In this document: one piece after another, positions 1 to 9,899 of the stretch | Numbering within the stretch: position 1 is the stretch's first letter | How the letters are laid out: each line of letters begins with the position of its first letter | NCBI GenBank assembly: GCA_943788875.1 | Contig: CALSSA010000003.1 | Coordinates: forward strand, 92,511 to 156,510 | Length of the DNA: 64,000 bases | Source: an uncultured Pseudomonadales bacterium | Lineage (GTDB): Bacteria > Pseudomonadota > Gammaproteobacteria > Pseudomonadales > Porticoccaceae | Reading direction: 5' to 3' | Made by a program: the position numbers and the translations under genes | The notes under the pieces: generated by a model | Seen by the model: only the letters and a program-made list of their open reading frames with translations | Database searches by the model: none | What the model was told of the DNA's origin: nothing

Positions 1-2
1 CC

Positions 3-1304
3 TTTCGACGGATTTTAAAAGAGTCCGAGTTTAGCCTCCCAGGCGAGGATATTGAGCTGGATCTCGACTGTATTATGTCGGTGTTTAATCAAGAGATAGT
101 ACCCCAGCTTACAGGCTCTGCTGAGCAGATTAAATTCGATATTCTGGAATCAACTTTCTATCGCAGCAAGGCCGCCTATATGGTGGGGCGTGTTGTTGAT
201 GGCGATCAGACTTTCCCTATGGCTCTGGTGTTTCTCAATACTGAGAAGGGCAACCTGTATGTGGATACGGCGCTGTTCAATGATGATGACCTCAGTGTAG
301 TGTTCAGCTTTACGCGCAATCACTTTATGGTGGATGCGCCTCTGCCCTATCAATATGCACATTTCCTAAAGACATTAATGCCCCGCAAGCTGGACTATGA
401 GGTCTACAATTCCCTAGGCTTTCCCAAGCATGCCAAAACCGAATTCTACCGACAGCTGGTTGGTCATCTGGGAAATTCCAGCGACCAATTTATTGTGGCT
501 CCCGGTATTAAGGGCATGGTGATGACTGTATTCACCCTGCCTTCCTACAATATTGTTTTTAAAATTATCAAAGATAAGTTTGCGCCGCCTAAGGAAGTGA
601 CCCATCAAATTGTGCGTGAGAAATATCGACTGGTATCTCGTCACGATCGTATTGGCCGTATGGCTGATACACAGGAATTTGATAATTTGGTGTTCCCTCT
701 GGATCGTTTTTCTGACGAGTTAATTGCAGAGCTGCAAAAAGTGGCGCAATCGTCGATTGAGATACGCGGTGATAAGCTGGTCATCAAACATCTGTATACA
801 GAGCGCTATATGACGCCACTAAACATCTATCTCGAAAGCGCAACAGATGATCAGATACGCAGTGCGATGGAAGAATATGGCAACTGTATCAAGCAGTTGG
901 CAGCGGCCAATATTTTCCCCGGCGATATGCCCCTTAAGAACTTTGGTGTTACCCGGCATGGCCGCGTAGTGTTTTATGACTATGATGAAATCGCCACATT
1001 GACTGACTGCAATTTCCGTAAGATTCCGCAACCGCGCAATGAGCAAGAGGAGATGCAATCCGGTACCTGGTACACAGTGGCGCCTGATGATATTTTCCCT
1101 GAGGAATTCCCCTTATTCTTCTCTGGCAATACCAAAGCTAGAAAAATGTTTGAAGAAATACATGCTGAACTCTATGAAGTGAGTTTCTGGACTGATCTGC
1201 AGGAACAGATTCGCAATGGCTATGTAGTGGATGTATTCCCCTACCGACGAGCCAAGCGTTTTGATCGCGGAAAGAATTCTGTATTGGAGGTTTTTTCTGA
1301 CTAA
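3..1304 (+). CDS. aceK: isocitrate dehydrogenase kinase/phosphatase AceK (5' truncated by window edge)
   Basis: C-terminal ~430 residues of AceK, the bifunctional cytoplasmic enzyme that phosphorylates and dephosphorylates isocitrate dehydrogenase to divert carbon into the glyoxylate bypass. The frame is open to the first base, so the start lies outside the window; family length is about 580. Visible hallmarks are the ATP-binding stretch APGIKGMVMTVFTLP, the following FKIIKDKFAPPKE, the segment GRMADTQEFDNLVFP, and the kinase-like catalytic/metal region MPLKNFGVTRHGRVVFYDYD. It is convergent with the gsp operon, whose last gene ends 33 bases away on the other strand. No aceA or aceB is seen here. 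Confidence 0.97.
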   Translation, partial: FRRILKESEFSLPGEDIELDLDCIMSVFNQEIVPQLTGSAEQIKFDILESTFYRSKAAYMVGRVVDGDQTFPMALVFLNTEKGNLYVDTALFNDDDLSVVFSFTRNHFMVDAPLPYQYAHFLKTLMPRKLDYEVYNSLGFPKHAKTEFYRQLVGHLGNSSDQFIVAPGIKGMVMTVFTLPSYNIVFKIIKDKFAPPKEVTHQIVREKYRLVSRHDRIGRMADTQEFDNLVFPLDRFSDELIAELQKVAQSSIEIRGDKLVIKHLYTERYMTPLNIYLESATDDQIRSAMEEYGNCIKQLAAANIFPGDMPLKNFGVTRHGRVVFYDYDEIATLTDCNFRKIPQPRNEQEEMQSGTWYTVAPDDIFPEEFPLFFSGNTKARKMFEEIHAELYEVSFWTDLQEQIRNGYVVDVFPYRRAKRFDRGKNSVLEVFSD

Positions 1305-1337
1305 GACTGAAGTCTATCCGCTAAAGACTCTGATCGT

Positions 1338-1832
1338 TTAACGGTAAGGCAATATTTCTCTGCGCTCTGCAGCGTTAATCTCAATTCCCTCAATACCTAT
1401 ATTGCTCAATGTCCAGTGCTGGTCAATTTTATCGCCGCGGCGAAAGCTACGGCCATTGGCAAACAGACGATTTGATGCCGAGCCTTCATCAATATACATA
1501 TGCCCTGAAATCTGCAACTGTGGCAGGCTCAAAGCTTTGTCCACTAAGTTTGGCATTGGCGTCGGCGGTGCCACTTCAGCGCTTACCAAGCCCGGCTGCA
1601 CTGGTGTTGAATCTATCAATGGCTGAGGCAAATTGAGCATGCGCGAATAAATCAGTAATGCACCTAGCACCAGCATTAGAAATGCCAGTAGTAACAAATA
1701 TCTGGGTAGGTCAGACTTGGATGGTGCCTGATAGGGGTCCCAATTGGAGCTGGCAAAGTCATCTAGTTCTTTGGGGTCTTCCCGCAGACGATCGCGCTCG
1801 GCTTTTTTTAACGCATCAAGGATATAGGACAT
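1338..1832 (-). CDS. gspB: type II secretion assembly protein GspB
   Basis: A 164-residue protein with a cytoplasmic N-terminus that begins MSYILDALKKAERDR (typical of the GspB/ExeB/PulB family), one membrane segment near residues 43-65, a proline-rich linker, and a C-terminal periplasmic T2SSB domain (about 105-164). In Aeromonas-type systems GspB pairs with the ATPase GspA to place the secretin in the outer membrane through the peptidoglycan. It is the last gene of the operon; its start codon overlaps the end of gspA by one base, which supports a functional GspAB pair. Confidence 0.93.
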   Translation of the reverse strand: MSYILDALKKAERDRLREDPKELDDFASSNWDPYQAPSKSDLPRYLLLLAFLMLVLGALLIYSRMLNLPQPLIDSTPVQPGLVSAEVAPPTPMPNLVDKALSLPQLQISGHMYIDEGSASNRLFANGRSFRRGDKIDQHWTLSNIGIEGIEINAAERREILPYR

Positions 1833-3412
1833 TAGTCAGGCTCCTTTAGAAGCAGGGGGATGCCCTGCTCTGTTAGCTGATTTAGCCGCAGCAGAGTCTC
1901 GCGACCCACCACACCATCGGCCTTAATATCTTGTTGCTGCTGAAAGCTGAGTACCTGATCTACGATGGCCTGGCTATAACGGCCGGCGCTAATAATCGCC
2001 TCGGCATCTTTATCTACAGCGGCTAACTTTGACTGCAACCAAGCCACTGCCTGAGGATCTGTGTCTCCCAGCGTTAAGCTATCTATCTGCTTTGGCGGCC
2101 GCCATAGGTACAGAAAGGTACCGGACCAGTTATCGACAAAGGTCTGCTTATCCAACTCAGTAGACTCTTCGCCATACATAACACTGACGCCAAACCGATT
2201 TAGTTGACTCAGCAACACACTTTTTAAATAGCCATCCTGGTCTTTAATACGAATGACACCTGGGCGATTGATAACTTTCAGATCTGCCAGACTAGCGTTT
2301 CTAATCAATTCTGCACGCAGCCCATAGCGACTCGCGAGAGCCACTGTCTCTTCCTGAGAATATAACTCACCCACATCCACCGACCACAGTTCAAAGAGCC
2401 CGGAATAAGGGCTTATAACAGCTTTATTCAATATTGGTACCACAGGCGCGGAGGGTGCAGAATTTTCTGATATAGATTTCTCGACTGAAGAGTTACTGGA
2501 CTGTACAGCATAGAACCCTATGGCCAAAACAATTAGCATCAAAGGAAAAACCCAATATCGCCAATGTTGCAGAATCGGGACAGGAGTGTTGCTACTGCCC
2601 AAAATCTCTACGGCAGCCTGCTTGAGTAACTTTGGCGTCACGACTCTGATTTCAGTCGAGTAGGCGGCTAGCAATGAATGCTGACAGATCAGATTAATCA
2701 GCCTTGGAACACCGTTGGTTAATCTAAATAAAGTGGCCATGCAAGCGCGATCAAAAATGGGCCTCGTGGCACCAGCTCTGTGGAGCCGGTGATTAATGTA
2801 GTTGGCGAGATCGTCTTTAACCAGAGGCAACAGATGAAAGCGTGACACTACCCGCTGATTGAGTTGTCGCAGTTCTTTCTGCGCCAGGATCTCTAGCAAT
2901 TCTGGCTGCCCAACCAATAATATATGCAGCAGTTTGTGAGTGTGAGTTTCTAAATTACTCAGCAGGCGCAGAGTTTCCAGTACTTCTGCGCTGAGGTTTT
3001 GTGCCTCTTCAATAACAATTAATGTCTTTTTGCCCTCGGCATGGGCCTGCAACAAATTCTGATTGAGAGCGTCGGTACAGACTTTCGAAAAGGACAGGCC
3101 CTGTGTGCTGGGCAGGTCGACCCCCAGCTCATGGCAGATGCTGGCGAGCGCATCTGAAACCTTAAGTTTGCTGTTAAGCACATAGGCCACGCGGACATGG
3201 GCTGGTAGTCGCTTGAGCATGGTGCGGGTCAAGGTAGTCTTACCTGTACCTACCTCACCGGTGAGCAAAATAAAGCCACCCTCTCGATCAAGGCCGTATT
3301 TTAGATGAGCAACGGCCTGACGATGATGATTACTGGGGTATAGAAACCCAGGATCCGGAACTATCGAAAAGGGCTCTCGTGCAAGCCCAAAATGCTTGAG
3401 ATATATGCTCAT
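1832..3412 (-). CDS. gspA: AAA ATPase GspA (ExeA-type), secretin assembly
   Basis: A 526-residue ExeA-family protein. The cytoplasmic AAA domain has Walker A GEVGTGKT (52-59) and Walker B-like LIVIEEAQ (near 130). One transmembrane segment (about 283-303, YWVFPLMLIVLAIGFYAV) is followed by a periplasmic part ending in a peptidoglycan-binding-like domain (about 450-515, with VAWLQSKL and DGVVGRETLLRLNQL). Known role of the family: with GspB, it binds peptidoglycan and assembles the GspD secretin. It lies 9 bases downstream of gspD in the same operon, so placement and function agree. Confidence 0.95.
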   Translation of the reverse strand: MSIYLKHFGLAREPFSIVPDPGFLYPSNHHRQAVAHLKYGLDREGGFILLTGEVGTGKTTLTRTMLKRLPAHVRVAYVLNSKLKVSDALASICHELGVDLPSTQGLSFSKVCTDALNQNLLQAHAEGKKTLIVIEEAQNLSAEVLETLRLLSNLETHTHKLLHILLVGQPELLEILAQKELRQLNQRVVSRFHLLPLVKDDLANYINHRLHRAGATRPIFDRACMATLFRLTNGVPRLINLICQHSLLAAYSTEIRVVTPKLLKQAAVEILGSSNTPVPILQHWRYWVFPLMLIVLAIGFYAVQSSNSSVEKSISENSAPSAPVVPILNKAVISPYSGLFELWSVDVGELYSQEETVALASRYGLRAELIRNASLADLKVINRPGVIRIKDQDGYLKSVLLSQLNRFGVSVMYGEESTELDKQTFVDNWSGTFLYLWRPPKQIDSLTLGDTDPQAVAWLQSKLAAVDKDAEAIISAGRYSQAIVDQVLSFQQQQDIKADGVVGRETLLRLNQLTEQGIPLLLKEPD

Positions 3413-3421
3413 AGCGCCGTC

Positions 3422-5350
3422 TTACTCGGTTGCTTGACCCTGCTGTCTAATTTCCTCTAACTGTCGAGTGATTACACCCTCAGTCTTGCCTTTCAGATCT
3501 CTGGTGATCAGATGATCAAATTTCTTGCGCGATAATTTACGCGCATCTTCCGCCGTACGAATAATAGTGGGGCGAATAAACATCATCAGCACAGTCTTAC
3601 TCTCACCTTTTTTGGAAGAGCGAAACAGCCGCCCCAACAATGGAATATCGCCCAGCAATGGTACTTTTGAAGCGCTGTTATTTGTTTGATCTTCAATAAG
3701 ACCACCCAGAATCAACAGCTCACCGTCCTGAATCATGACATTGGTTTGCATGGTGCTCTTTGAGGTAGTTTGCAGGCCTGGCTCACCGCTTTTAACTTTT
3801 GAAGATTCTTGCTCAATCTCCAGACGCACGCCATTGCCCTTGCTGATCTGCGGTTTCACTTTCAGCATCACACCCACTTCTTCACGATTGACCGTAGTGA
3901 ATGGATTGCCGCTGGACGTATTGTTACTGATGCTGGAAAAACTGCCTGTGACAAAAGGCACTTCCTCGCCCACACTTAATGTCGCCTCTTCATTGTCCAG
4001 AGTGACCACCGAGGGTGTAGATAGAATATTCGTAGCACCATCGGTTTTCAGAGCCTGAATCAAAATACCCATACCTTTGCCGGTATTCTGATTAAAGTCA
4101 CCGGCTATACCCACTGCAGACTTTGGCAAACCACCGACAATATTGGTCAATGTCGACTCATCGACTTCTCCATCTGCAGCCACTCCTAACAACGAAGATA
4201 GCAGCTGATCAAAATTAGTCAGATAGCCACCGCGATTCTTACTCGCGTAGGCCAGTTCTGTACTCAGAGTTTTTGCCTGTGACTCAGATAGCTCTGCAAT
4301 AACAGCCTCAATCAAAACTTGAGGCCTGGATAGATCAAGTTTGCTCACTACATTTCTGATCTCTCGCACAACCGCTGAAGGAGCAGCTACGATAAGAGCA
4401 TTATTGAGTTCATCAATTTCAATCTTGTAAGCACTGCCGCTCTTGTTCGCGCCCTTGGTTTTGGTCCCAGCCTCACCGGCCAGGCGCAAAAAGATTTCGG
4501 ACTGCAACATTCCCTCAACTATGGGCTTCATTTCTGCAGCACGGGAGTAATTTAGATAGATAACTTCAACACTGCCTTTTTTGGTAGAGGGAAGATCTAA
4601 AGTTTTAAGCATGGTTTTGAAAGTGACTCTGGCCACACTCGGGCCACTGACGATCACTCGATTATTGAGCCCATCCTCTACCAGAGACAGATTCTGTTTC
4701 TGCAACTGCTTGAGCTGCCCTGCAATATGTACAGCTTCTGCCGCGGAAATATGCTCTAGGTTAATCACTTCGACCAGACTCTCTTCTGGATCATCCATCT
4801 CAGCAATCAATCGCTTAATCCGATCAACATTAGTGCGCACATCGGAAATCACCAGATAGTTACTCTGACTGAACGCCTGCAATCTTGCGCCATTACTCAT
4901 CATTGGCTTGAGTACTGGCACTAATGTCGCGGCCTGAACATAATTAATTTTAAGGAGTTCAGTCTGCAGTTGGTTTTTACCACTGCCACCAGCAAAATTA
5001 AATGCCTGATTAAAAGGTACGATTCGAGTTACTGCTCCGTCTGCAATGGCCTGAAAACCCTGCACCTGAATAGCTGACAGCACTGCTTCATAAAGCAGCG
5101 AGGAGTCAATCGCCTCTGGGGCAATAATGGTGACCTTGCCTTTGACTCTTGGATCCAGAACAAATGACTTGCCAGTAATCTCTGCGACACTTTCAATAAC
5201 ACTGCGGATATCTGCATCACGAAAATTAATTCGCACCTGTTCAGCTGCCCAGGCTTCTGCCATAAGGGCAAAGGATAAAAACAGCGCGCCAAATATCTGC
5301 GCAGTACTGCTGTAGCCAGCGGTCGTAGCTCGTTCTTTTATGGTTTTCAT
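3422..5350 (-). CDS. gspD: type II secretion outer-membrane secretin GspD
   Basis: A 642-residue secretin that forms the outer-membrane channel of the type II system. There is an N-terminal signal peptide ending near AEAWAA (about residue 36), an N0 domain (INFRDADIRSVIESVAEITGKSFVLDPRVKG), several N-domain repeats (each with the DxxTN/NALIV type pattern, e.g. ELNNALIVAAP), and the conserved C-terminal secretin core with VPLLGDIPLLGRLFR and FIRPTII. Length and architecture are normal. It is separated from gspC by one base. A glycine/serine-rich stretch sits within the core, as in other GspD proteins. Confidence 0.97.
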   Translation of the reverse strand: MKTIKERATTAGYSSTAQIFGALFLSFALMAEAWAAEQVRINFRDADIRSVIESVAEITGKSFVLDPRVKGKVTIIAPEAIDSSLLYEAVLSAIQVQGFQAIADGAVTRIVPFNQAFNFAGGSGKNQLQTELLKINYVQAATLVPVLKPMMSNGARLQAFSQSNYLVISDVRTNVDRIKRLIAEMDDPEESLVEVINLEHISAAEAVHIAGQLKQLQKQNLSLVEDGLNNRVIVSGPSVARVTFKTMLKTLDLPSTKKGSVEVIYLNYSRAAEMKPIVEGMLQSEIFLRLAGEAGTKTKGANKSGSAYKIEIDELNNALIVAAPSAVVREIRNVVSKLDLSRPQVLIEAVIAELSESQAKTLSTELAYASKNRGGYLTNFDQLLSSLLGVAADGEVDESTLTNIVGGLPKSAVGIAGDFNQNTGKGMGILIQALKTDGATNILSTPSVVTLDNEEATLSVGEEVPFVTGSFSSISNNTSSGNPFTTVNREEVGVMLKVKPQISKGNGVRLEIEQESSKVKSGEPGLQTTSKSTMQTNVMIQDGELLILGGLIEDQTNNSASKVPLLGDIPLLGRLFRSSKKGESKTVLMMFIRPTIIRTAEDARKLSRKKFDHLITRDLKGKTEGVITRQLEEIRQQGQATE

Positions 5351-5351
5351 T

Positions 5352-6155
5352 TTATCGACTCAATCCAATATTCGGCAATATTTTTGCCGCCAGACTGGCA
5401 GCATTTACATAAATCGTTTGTTCCTGCCCCTGACGCATGACAGTGACCGGCAGGTTGCTATTACCACTGTAGTTTGCCCATTGTCCAGGGTTGGACATCA
5501 ACTCCTGTACCGAGGCGCCATCCACCCTAATCACCACATCCCCCTCTTGAAGATCGGCTATTGAGGTAACCTCACTTGATAGATTATTTAATTTCAGTCC
5601 TGAACCACCGGCTGCAACCACTGGTACGGCGCCAAACATATTAGCCAATGCAAAACCCTCGCTCGGCTGTTGCGCAGCTTGCTCGTCAGGAACCTGCTGG
5701 GTCTCAATAATACTGTCCGGCTTTTTCATCATCACTTGCTGACTGAGACCATTTTTGCGCACCACAATACGATAGGGCTCAATATCTACAAGCCGATAAT
5801 CGGAATTAATATCTTCACCTTTATGATACACAGCCTCAGGTTTGCCATTAAATTTTAATGTGGCAAAGGAATTATCACCCGCAATCATAACACCCAAAAG
5901 AACTGCGTTAATGTTAGCTTCAGGCAACTCACCATGAGCCTCTCCGGCTGCCTCAGAAACAAAATTATCACTGGAGAACCAATTCCAGGACAGCAACTTG
6001 GTATTCGGAAGGCGCTGCAACTCGTTAGTTTTATCATTGCTCTGGGTGAGCTGCAAAAGAATCAACACAGCAAAATATACTGAGACCAGTAATAAGACAA
6101 TCGTAAGGGCCTGCCGAAACAGCGTTTTAGGGTCGCGACTCAGTTGATTATTCAA
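5352..6155 (-). CDS. gspC: type II secretion inner-membrane clamp protein GspC
   Basis: A 267-residue bitopic protein: short cytoplasmic tail, one membrane helix (about 16-36, LTIVLLLVSVYFAVLILL), a homology-region domain (INAVLLGVMIAGDNSFATLK) and a C-terminal PDZ domain (about 185-265, containing DLQEGDVVIRVDG). GspC bridges the inner-membrane platform and the GspD secretin and contributes to substrate recognition. It overlaps gspM by 8 bases and directly precedes gspD. The position after gspM, rather than at the operon head, is discussed in the findings. Confidence 0.93.
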   Translation of the reverse strand: MNNQLSRDPKTLFRQALTIVLLLVSVYFAVLILLQLTQSNDKTNELQRLPNTKLLSWNWFSSDNFVSEAAGEAHGELPEANINAVLLGVMIAGDNSFATLKFNGKPEAVYHKGEDINSDYRLVDIEPYRIVVRKNGLSQQVMMKKPDSIIETQQVPDEQAAQQPSEGFALANMFGAVPVVAAGGSGLKLNNLSSEVTSIADLQEGDVVIRVDGASVQELMSNPGQWANYSGNSNLPVTVMRQGQEQTIYVNAASLAAKILPNIGLSR

Positions 6156-6639
6156 TGGCCGATACCTCCATCATAGCCGCCAGCCTATTGTTATCCTCAG
6201 GAGATTTTACAATCTCGAAGCTATTGACTACAAAGCCATCACAGGCTATTTCATAAGCCAGCTGCAACATCTCATTAGCATCTGTCCCAGTGAAGCTTAG
6301 GCTGATAGCATTACCTGCTTCTCGCATATCAATCAGCTTTAGCTGATTGCGACGCAGCAAACGGGTCAGCATCTTGGTTCTAGAGCCTTTGGATCTCACT
6401 GAAAGAGGGCAGCTATTACTCAGTCGAGCAACCACTTCTCGCTGCTCATGCAGCCATTGCAGATCTGACTGCAGTTGCGACTGCTGAGCAGACAGCTCAT
6501 CGTATTCCTGCCATTGGGGCAGCAGGGCCAGATACAGCATAGCGGATAAGATCAATAATGCGCCGGCACTAACAAATAAACGCTCCCGGGGTTGCAGGTC
6601 AGCAAACCCGTCTTGCAGCCGTTTTATCAATGCATTCAT
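6148..6639 (-). CDS. gspM: type II secretion platform protein GspM
   Basis: A 163-residue inner-membrane protein with a short cytoplasmic N-terminus containing the typical PRERLFVSAGALLIL motif leading into a single membrane segment (about 22-42), a coiled-coil-like stretch (EYDELSAQQSQLQSDLQWLHEQ), and a small periplasmic ferredoxin-like domain. GspM partners with GspL and stabilises the ATPase platform. The start overlaps the gspL stop by 4 bases, indicating translational coupling. Confidence 0.93.
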   Translation of the reverse strand: MNALIKRLQDGFADLQPRERLFVSAGALLILSAMLYLALLPQWQEYDELSAQQSQLQSDLQWLHEQREVVARLSNSCPLSVRSKGSRTKMLTRLLRRNQLKLIDMREAGNAISLSFTGTDANEMLQLAYEIACDGFVVNSFEIVKSPEDNNRLAAMMEVSAIE

Positions 6640-7772
6640 GGACGACCTCCCAAGCTGGGGTTAATCATCAGAACTATGGCATCCGCCGCTTTATCCTGTG
6701 TCTGAGTAATCGCTAACTGATAACCGGGAATAATTAACTCTCTGGTTTTCAATTGCGCGCCATTATTGATGGTCAATTCTATGCTGTCTTGATCTGCTAG
6801 CAGACTGACTAAATCACATTCGCAGGACACCATCAAACTATCCAGAGCAGTCAATCCGGCAACAGACCCTGTGTTTAGTGCTCGCTGCTGGGCAAAACTG
6901 TCGCCAAGACGAGCTTCAGTTGCAGCCCTGATATCACCATTCGGCCTCTTAGCAGAAGGGAATAATCTCGCATAATCGCTGTTCAGCTGTTTTTCCAACC
7001 CCTCAATCTGGTTGTGCGCGTGACTGCTTGCAATCTGTAGATAACTGACCAACATGACCAATGCCAGTGCCGCCAAGCCTGCGGTTGGCAGCCATGCGGA
7101 CGACGGTATTTGACTGGTCGAGGGCCGGTATTGGCCGGACAATAAATTAGGCGCGGCAGGAATATCAGCAAACTCCCAGTCGATAACCGAATCATTAATA
7201 TCGGCTAGCGCTCGCAGATGTTCAGGCACCATGGTTGGATCTGGTATAGAAATTGATAGCCTGGGACTAATATCTGCACTGTCCAACAAGCTTTCAATCA
7301 TTGTCCAGGCGATTTCTCCACTGGCGGCAAATCCTTGCTCTGCGCCGGTGCGCACCAGACAGAGACCATCGCGCCATCCCACATTGATACGGCCTTCTTC
7401 CCAGGGCAGGACCAGATAATCAGGCACCAATGAATGAGCTGCAATCCCGGCGTTGTCTGCAATGCGCTGCCAATTTCGCATATCGTCATGGCTGACTGCC
7501 AATATTTGCAATTGCCCGCCATCACTGCGGCCTGCAATTACAAAATGCATCTCTTCGACTGGCTGTAAAATTCTATCTTCTAGCAGCCAAGGAATTAGCT
7601 CGAGCCACTTGCGCTCTGGCGCTGTTGGTGGATCAATAAGATGCAAGCCGACTCGCTCTGAAGGCACCCAAAGTTGCATTGCTCTTTCATTTGACCCGGC
7701 AACAGACTCAAAGGCCGAGCCTTCGTTGGTGATACGGCGGTCGAGATTGTGAATATGATCAACTGCTACCAT
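6636..7772 (-). CDS. gspL: type II secretion platform protein GspL
   Basis: A 378-residue protein with an actin-like cytoplasmic domain (about 1-220), which in this family binds the ATPase GspE, a single membrane helix (about 226-248, AWLPTAGLAALALVMLVSYL) and a periplasmic ferredoxin-like domain. The WLELIPWLLEDRI segment is the usual GspL signature (PWLLED). It abuts gspK (1-base overlap) and overlaps gspM (4 bases). Sequence similarity is lower than for the core ATPase, but position and architecture leave little doubt. Confidence 0.93.
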   Translation of the reverse strand: MVAVDHIHNLDRRITNEGSAFESVAGSNERAMQLWVPSERVGLHLIDPPTAPERKWLELIPWLLEDRILQPVEEMHFVIAGRSDGGQLQILAVSHDDMRNWQRIADNAGIAAHSLVPDYLVLPWEEGRINVGWRDGLCLVRTGAEQGFAASGEIAWTMIESLLDSADISPRLSISIPDPTMVPEHLRALADINDSVIDWEFADIPAAPNLLSGQYRPSTSQIPSSAWLPTAGLAALALVMLVSYLQIASSHAHNQIEGLEKQLNSDYARLFPSAKRPNGDIRAATEARLGDSFAQQRALNTGSVAGLTALDSLMVSCECDLVSLLADQDSIELTINNGAQLKTRELIIPGYQLAITQTQDKAADAIVLMINPSLGGRP

Positions 7773-8890
7773 CAGTTATCTTCCCCAATCATTAGGCAGG
7801 CTGATTGCACTTGACTGTTCTCCGTAGACTCTTCAAAGCCTGTATCCTGAGTTATGTCTGTTTCATTTATACTATCGAACAATTTTTCTGCTTTCGGCAA
7901 ACTCGCCGGCACTACCGTTATCTGGCGCGCAATGATAACGGGTTCATCGCGTTTGTAGCGATCCATTATACTTTTTACTTCAATGCGTGCCTCCCCCAAT
8001 GTCACCTCTAAATACAGCTCAAAATAGTCAGAGTTGACGGCCAGAAGCGTTGCTGGCCACCGCAGTTCAACCGCAGGCAAGGCAATCTGCATATTTTGCA
8101 CGATCAACTGATAAAACTCATCAATTGAGTCGAACGGGCGCTCTTGCACGATCAGATCGACAAATTCAATGCCCATGGCTCCGCTCATTGCCATTAACAG
8201 TGGCTCTGGTGCTGTATTGATATTGATCGGCGTGGAGCGCGGCAACGCACTTAACCAGGGCGCAAGTAACTGTACCTCAGCAACTTCATAACCCACAACG
8301 GCTGCCAGCTCGGTGACATCGGTAACCATGGTATTGGCAGGCACTCTTGGCAAGAACAGACTGTCGTAATCAGATTGCTCTGCACCCCAGCTGTTGATCA
8401 AGTTCGAATCTTTATCCAGCCAATCAATAATAGTGGCAGATCGCGACATGTCCGCCGGCAATTGCAGGTCTGTTAACAGTCGCATCCATAGCTTGGCTAC
8501 GCCCATATTCTCGGAGTTGATCTCCGCTTGCAGGCTCTTATCGGTATAGCCAAGAAAGCTATTTAAATTGACTCGCCCCTGCAAATCAGAAATACAGCCA
8601 GTAATCAGTCCCCCGTCTACAGGTAACATCGGCAGCGCCTGGGCCCAGTCTTCTTCAAAACTATCCACACTACGATCATCTTCCTCATCCGAAAGCAGCT
8701 GCTGCGCCCAGCCCTCGCCGCTCATAGCCAAAAGCAGAGCCTGATCACCATGCATCGAGGCTGTGGCCTGGGTGATATCAATTTGATGCCGATAAAAAAT
8801 ATTGCCCAGTATCACCACCACTGCGAGCATAAGGATCAGCGCCGCCAACAGGGCCACACCGGACTGGTATCTGGCTGACTGATTACTCAT
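7772..8890 (-). CDS. gspK: type II secretion minor pseudopilin GspK
   Basis: A 372-residue pseudopilin, much longer than the other pseudopilins, as expected for GspK. The prepilin-like N-terminus SGVALLAALILMLAVVVILG lacks the glutamate at +5, which is characteristic of GspK. The large alpha domain carries an NxNTAPEPLL helix-hairpin-helix-like segment (PININTAPEPLLMAMSG). Together with GspI and GspJ it forms the tip of the pseudopilus. Overlaps gspJ by 4 bases. Confidence 0.95.
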   Translation of the reverse strand: MSNQSARYQSGVALLAALILMLAVVVILGNIFYRHQIDITQATASMHGDQALLLAMSGEGWAQQLLSDEEDDRSVDSFEEDWAQALPMLPVDGGLITGCISDLQGRVNLNSFLGYTDKSLQAEINSENMGVAKLWMRLLTDLQLPADMSRSATIIDWLDKDSNLINSWGAEQSDYDSLFLPRVPANTMVTDVTELAAVVGYEVAEVQLLAPWLSALPRSTPININTAPEPLLMAMSGAMGIEFVDLIVQERPFDSIDEFYQLIVQNMQIALPAVELRWPATLLAVNSDYFELYLEVTLGEARIEVKSIMDRYKRDEPVIIARQITVVPASLPKAEKLFDSINETDITQDTGFEESTENSQVQSACLMIGEDN

Positions 8891-9507
8891 TTGCTGAACA
8901 CCCCCGGAAACAACTTTGATGTCTCCCGCTCTCCGTTCAGAACAATAATCACGCGAATCATCTTTGGCAGGCTGGTTGGACTATGCTGCTCATTAATTGG
9001 TGGCCAGTCTTCACTGTATAAAAATTCTCTGGTGAGATGCTCAAAACGCACCTCAGTGACATTATTTATTAGCACCATACTACTGCCATCACTGAGGCGA
9101 GGGGATTCGGTAATCGCCCAGGATTGACGCACCAGTTGCTGATCTTCATTGATAAAATACTCAACCCGCCGCAAACCACTAGGGTTTGAGCGCAACATAG
9201 GGCCACCACCGCGGCTAAAACGCACACCAAATTCGCTGGGGTCAGTGACATAGGCGGGCTCTGTGGTACCCAGAGCATCGACAAAGGTTCGCGGCCGCAA
9301 ATGAATAATATCTCGCCCGATAATCTGCCAGGCACGCTGCAACCGAGCCTCTTCAGCAAGACTCTGCTGGCTGCGGTCATTAATAAACACCACCGCCTCA
9401 ATAGCCTGGTAAGACATCATTGACATGATCGCCAGCAGCAACATGGCCACCAGAGTTTCGATCAGGGTAAAACCTCTGGTCTGTTTTATGATCGAGAACC
9501 GTCTCAT
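8887..9507 (-). CDS. gspJ: type II secretion minor pseudopilin GspJ
   Basis: A 206-residue prepilin-type protein with a basic leader MRRFSIIKQTRG followed by the cleavage/methylation motif FTLIETLVAMLLLAI (glutamate at +5 of the mature protein). The globular domain has the GspJ pattern (RAWQIIGRDI, RVEYFINEDQQLVRQSW). Processing would need a prepilin peptidase (GspO/PilD), which is not encoded in the window. Overlaps both neighbours by 4 bases. Confidence 0.95.
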   Translation of the reverse strand: MRRFSIIKQTRGFTLIETLVAMLLLAIMSMMSYQAIEAVVFINDRSQQSLAEEARLQRAWQIIGRDIIHLRPRTFVDALGTTEPAYVTDPSEFGVRFSRGGGPMLRSNPSGLRRVEYFINEDQQLVRQSWAITESPRLSDGSSMVLINNVTEVRFEHLTREFLYSEDWPPINEQHSPTSLPKMIRVIIVLNGERETSKLFPGVFSK

Positions 9508-9899
9508 TTTTTATCAACCACCAGATACATGGCAAGAGAACCTGTCATTTTCTTGCTCTGTGCTGGGCCAGACTGAACCTCATAGCGGAACAGCCCCTGA
9601 CCCAAAGCTTCTTCGACATTTAATTGCCAGCGCCATTCCTGTCCATACTGCTCATCCAGCCCTTTGCCCTGCAGGCTGCTGCGCTCAGTTATCGGAATCC
9701 AATTTTGCGCAAACTGATAGCGCTCCAGCAGTCGATTCCACGACACCTGTGTGGCAAAAGTGCGCTCCCGCAGTCGCAGACGTTCGTCACTATACTGACT
9801 GACTACAGACAGGGCACCACCCAACACCAGGCTGAGAATAGCTAGCGCCACTGCGACTTCAATGAGGGTGAAGCCTTGGCTGCGGTGGGACCTAATCAT
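9504..9899 (-). CDS. gspI: type II secretion minor pseudopilin GspI
   Basis: A 131-residue pseudopilin with leader MIRSHRSQG and the motif FTLIEVAVALAILSLVLGG. GspI is the core of the GspI-J-K tip complex. Length is typical for the family (about 120-130). Four-base overlaps with gspH and gspJ make it part of a tightly coupled translation unit. Confidence 0.95.
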   Translation of the reverse strand: MIRSHRSQGFTLIEVAVALAILSLVLGGALSVVSQYSDERLRLRERTFATQVSWNRLLERYQFAQNWIPITERSSLQGKGLDEQYGQEWRWQLNVEEALGQGLFRYEVQSGPAQSKKMTGSLAMYLVVDKK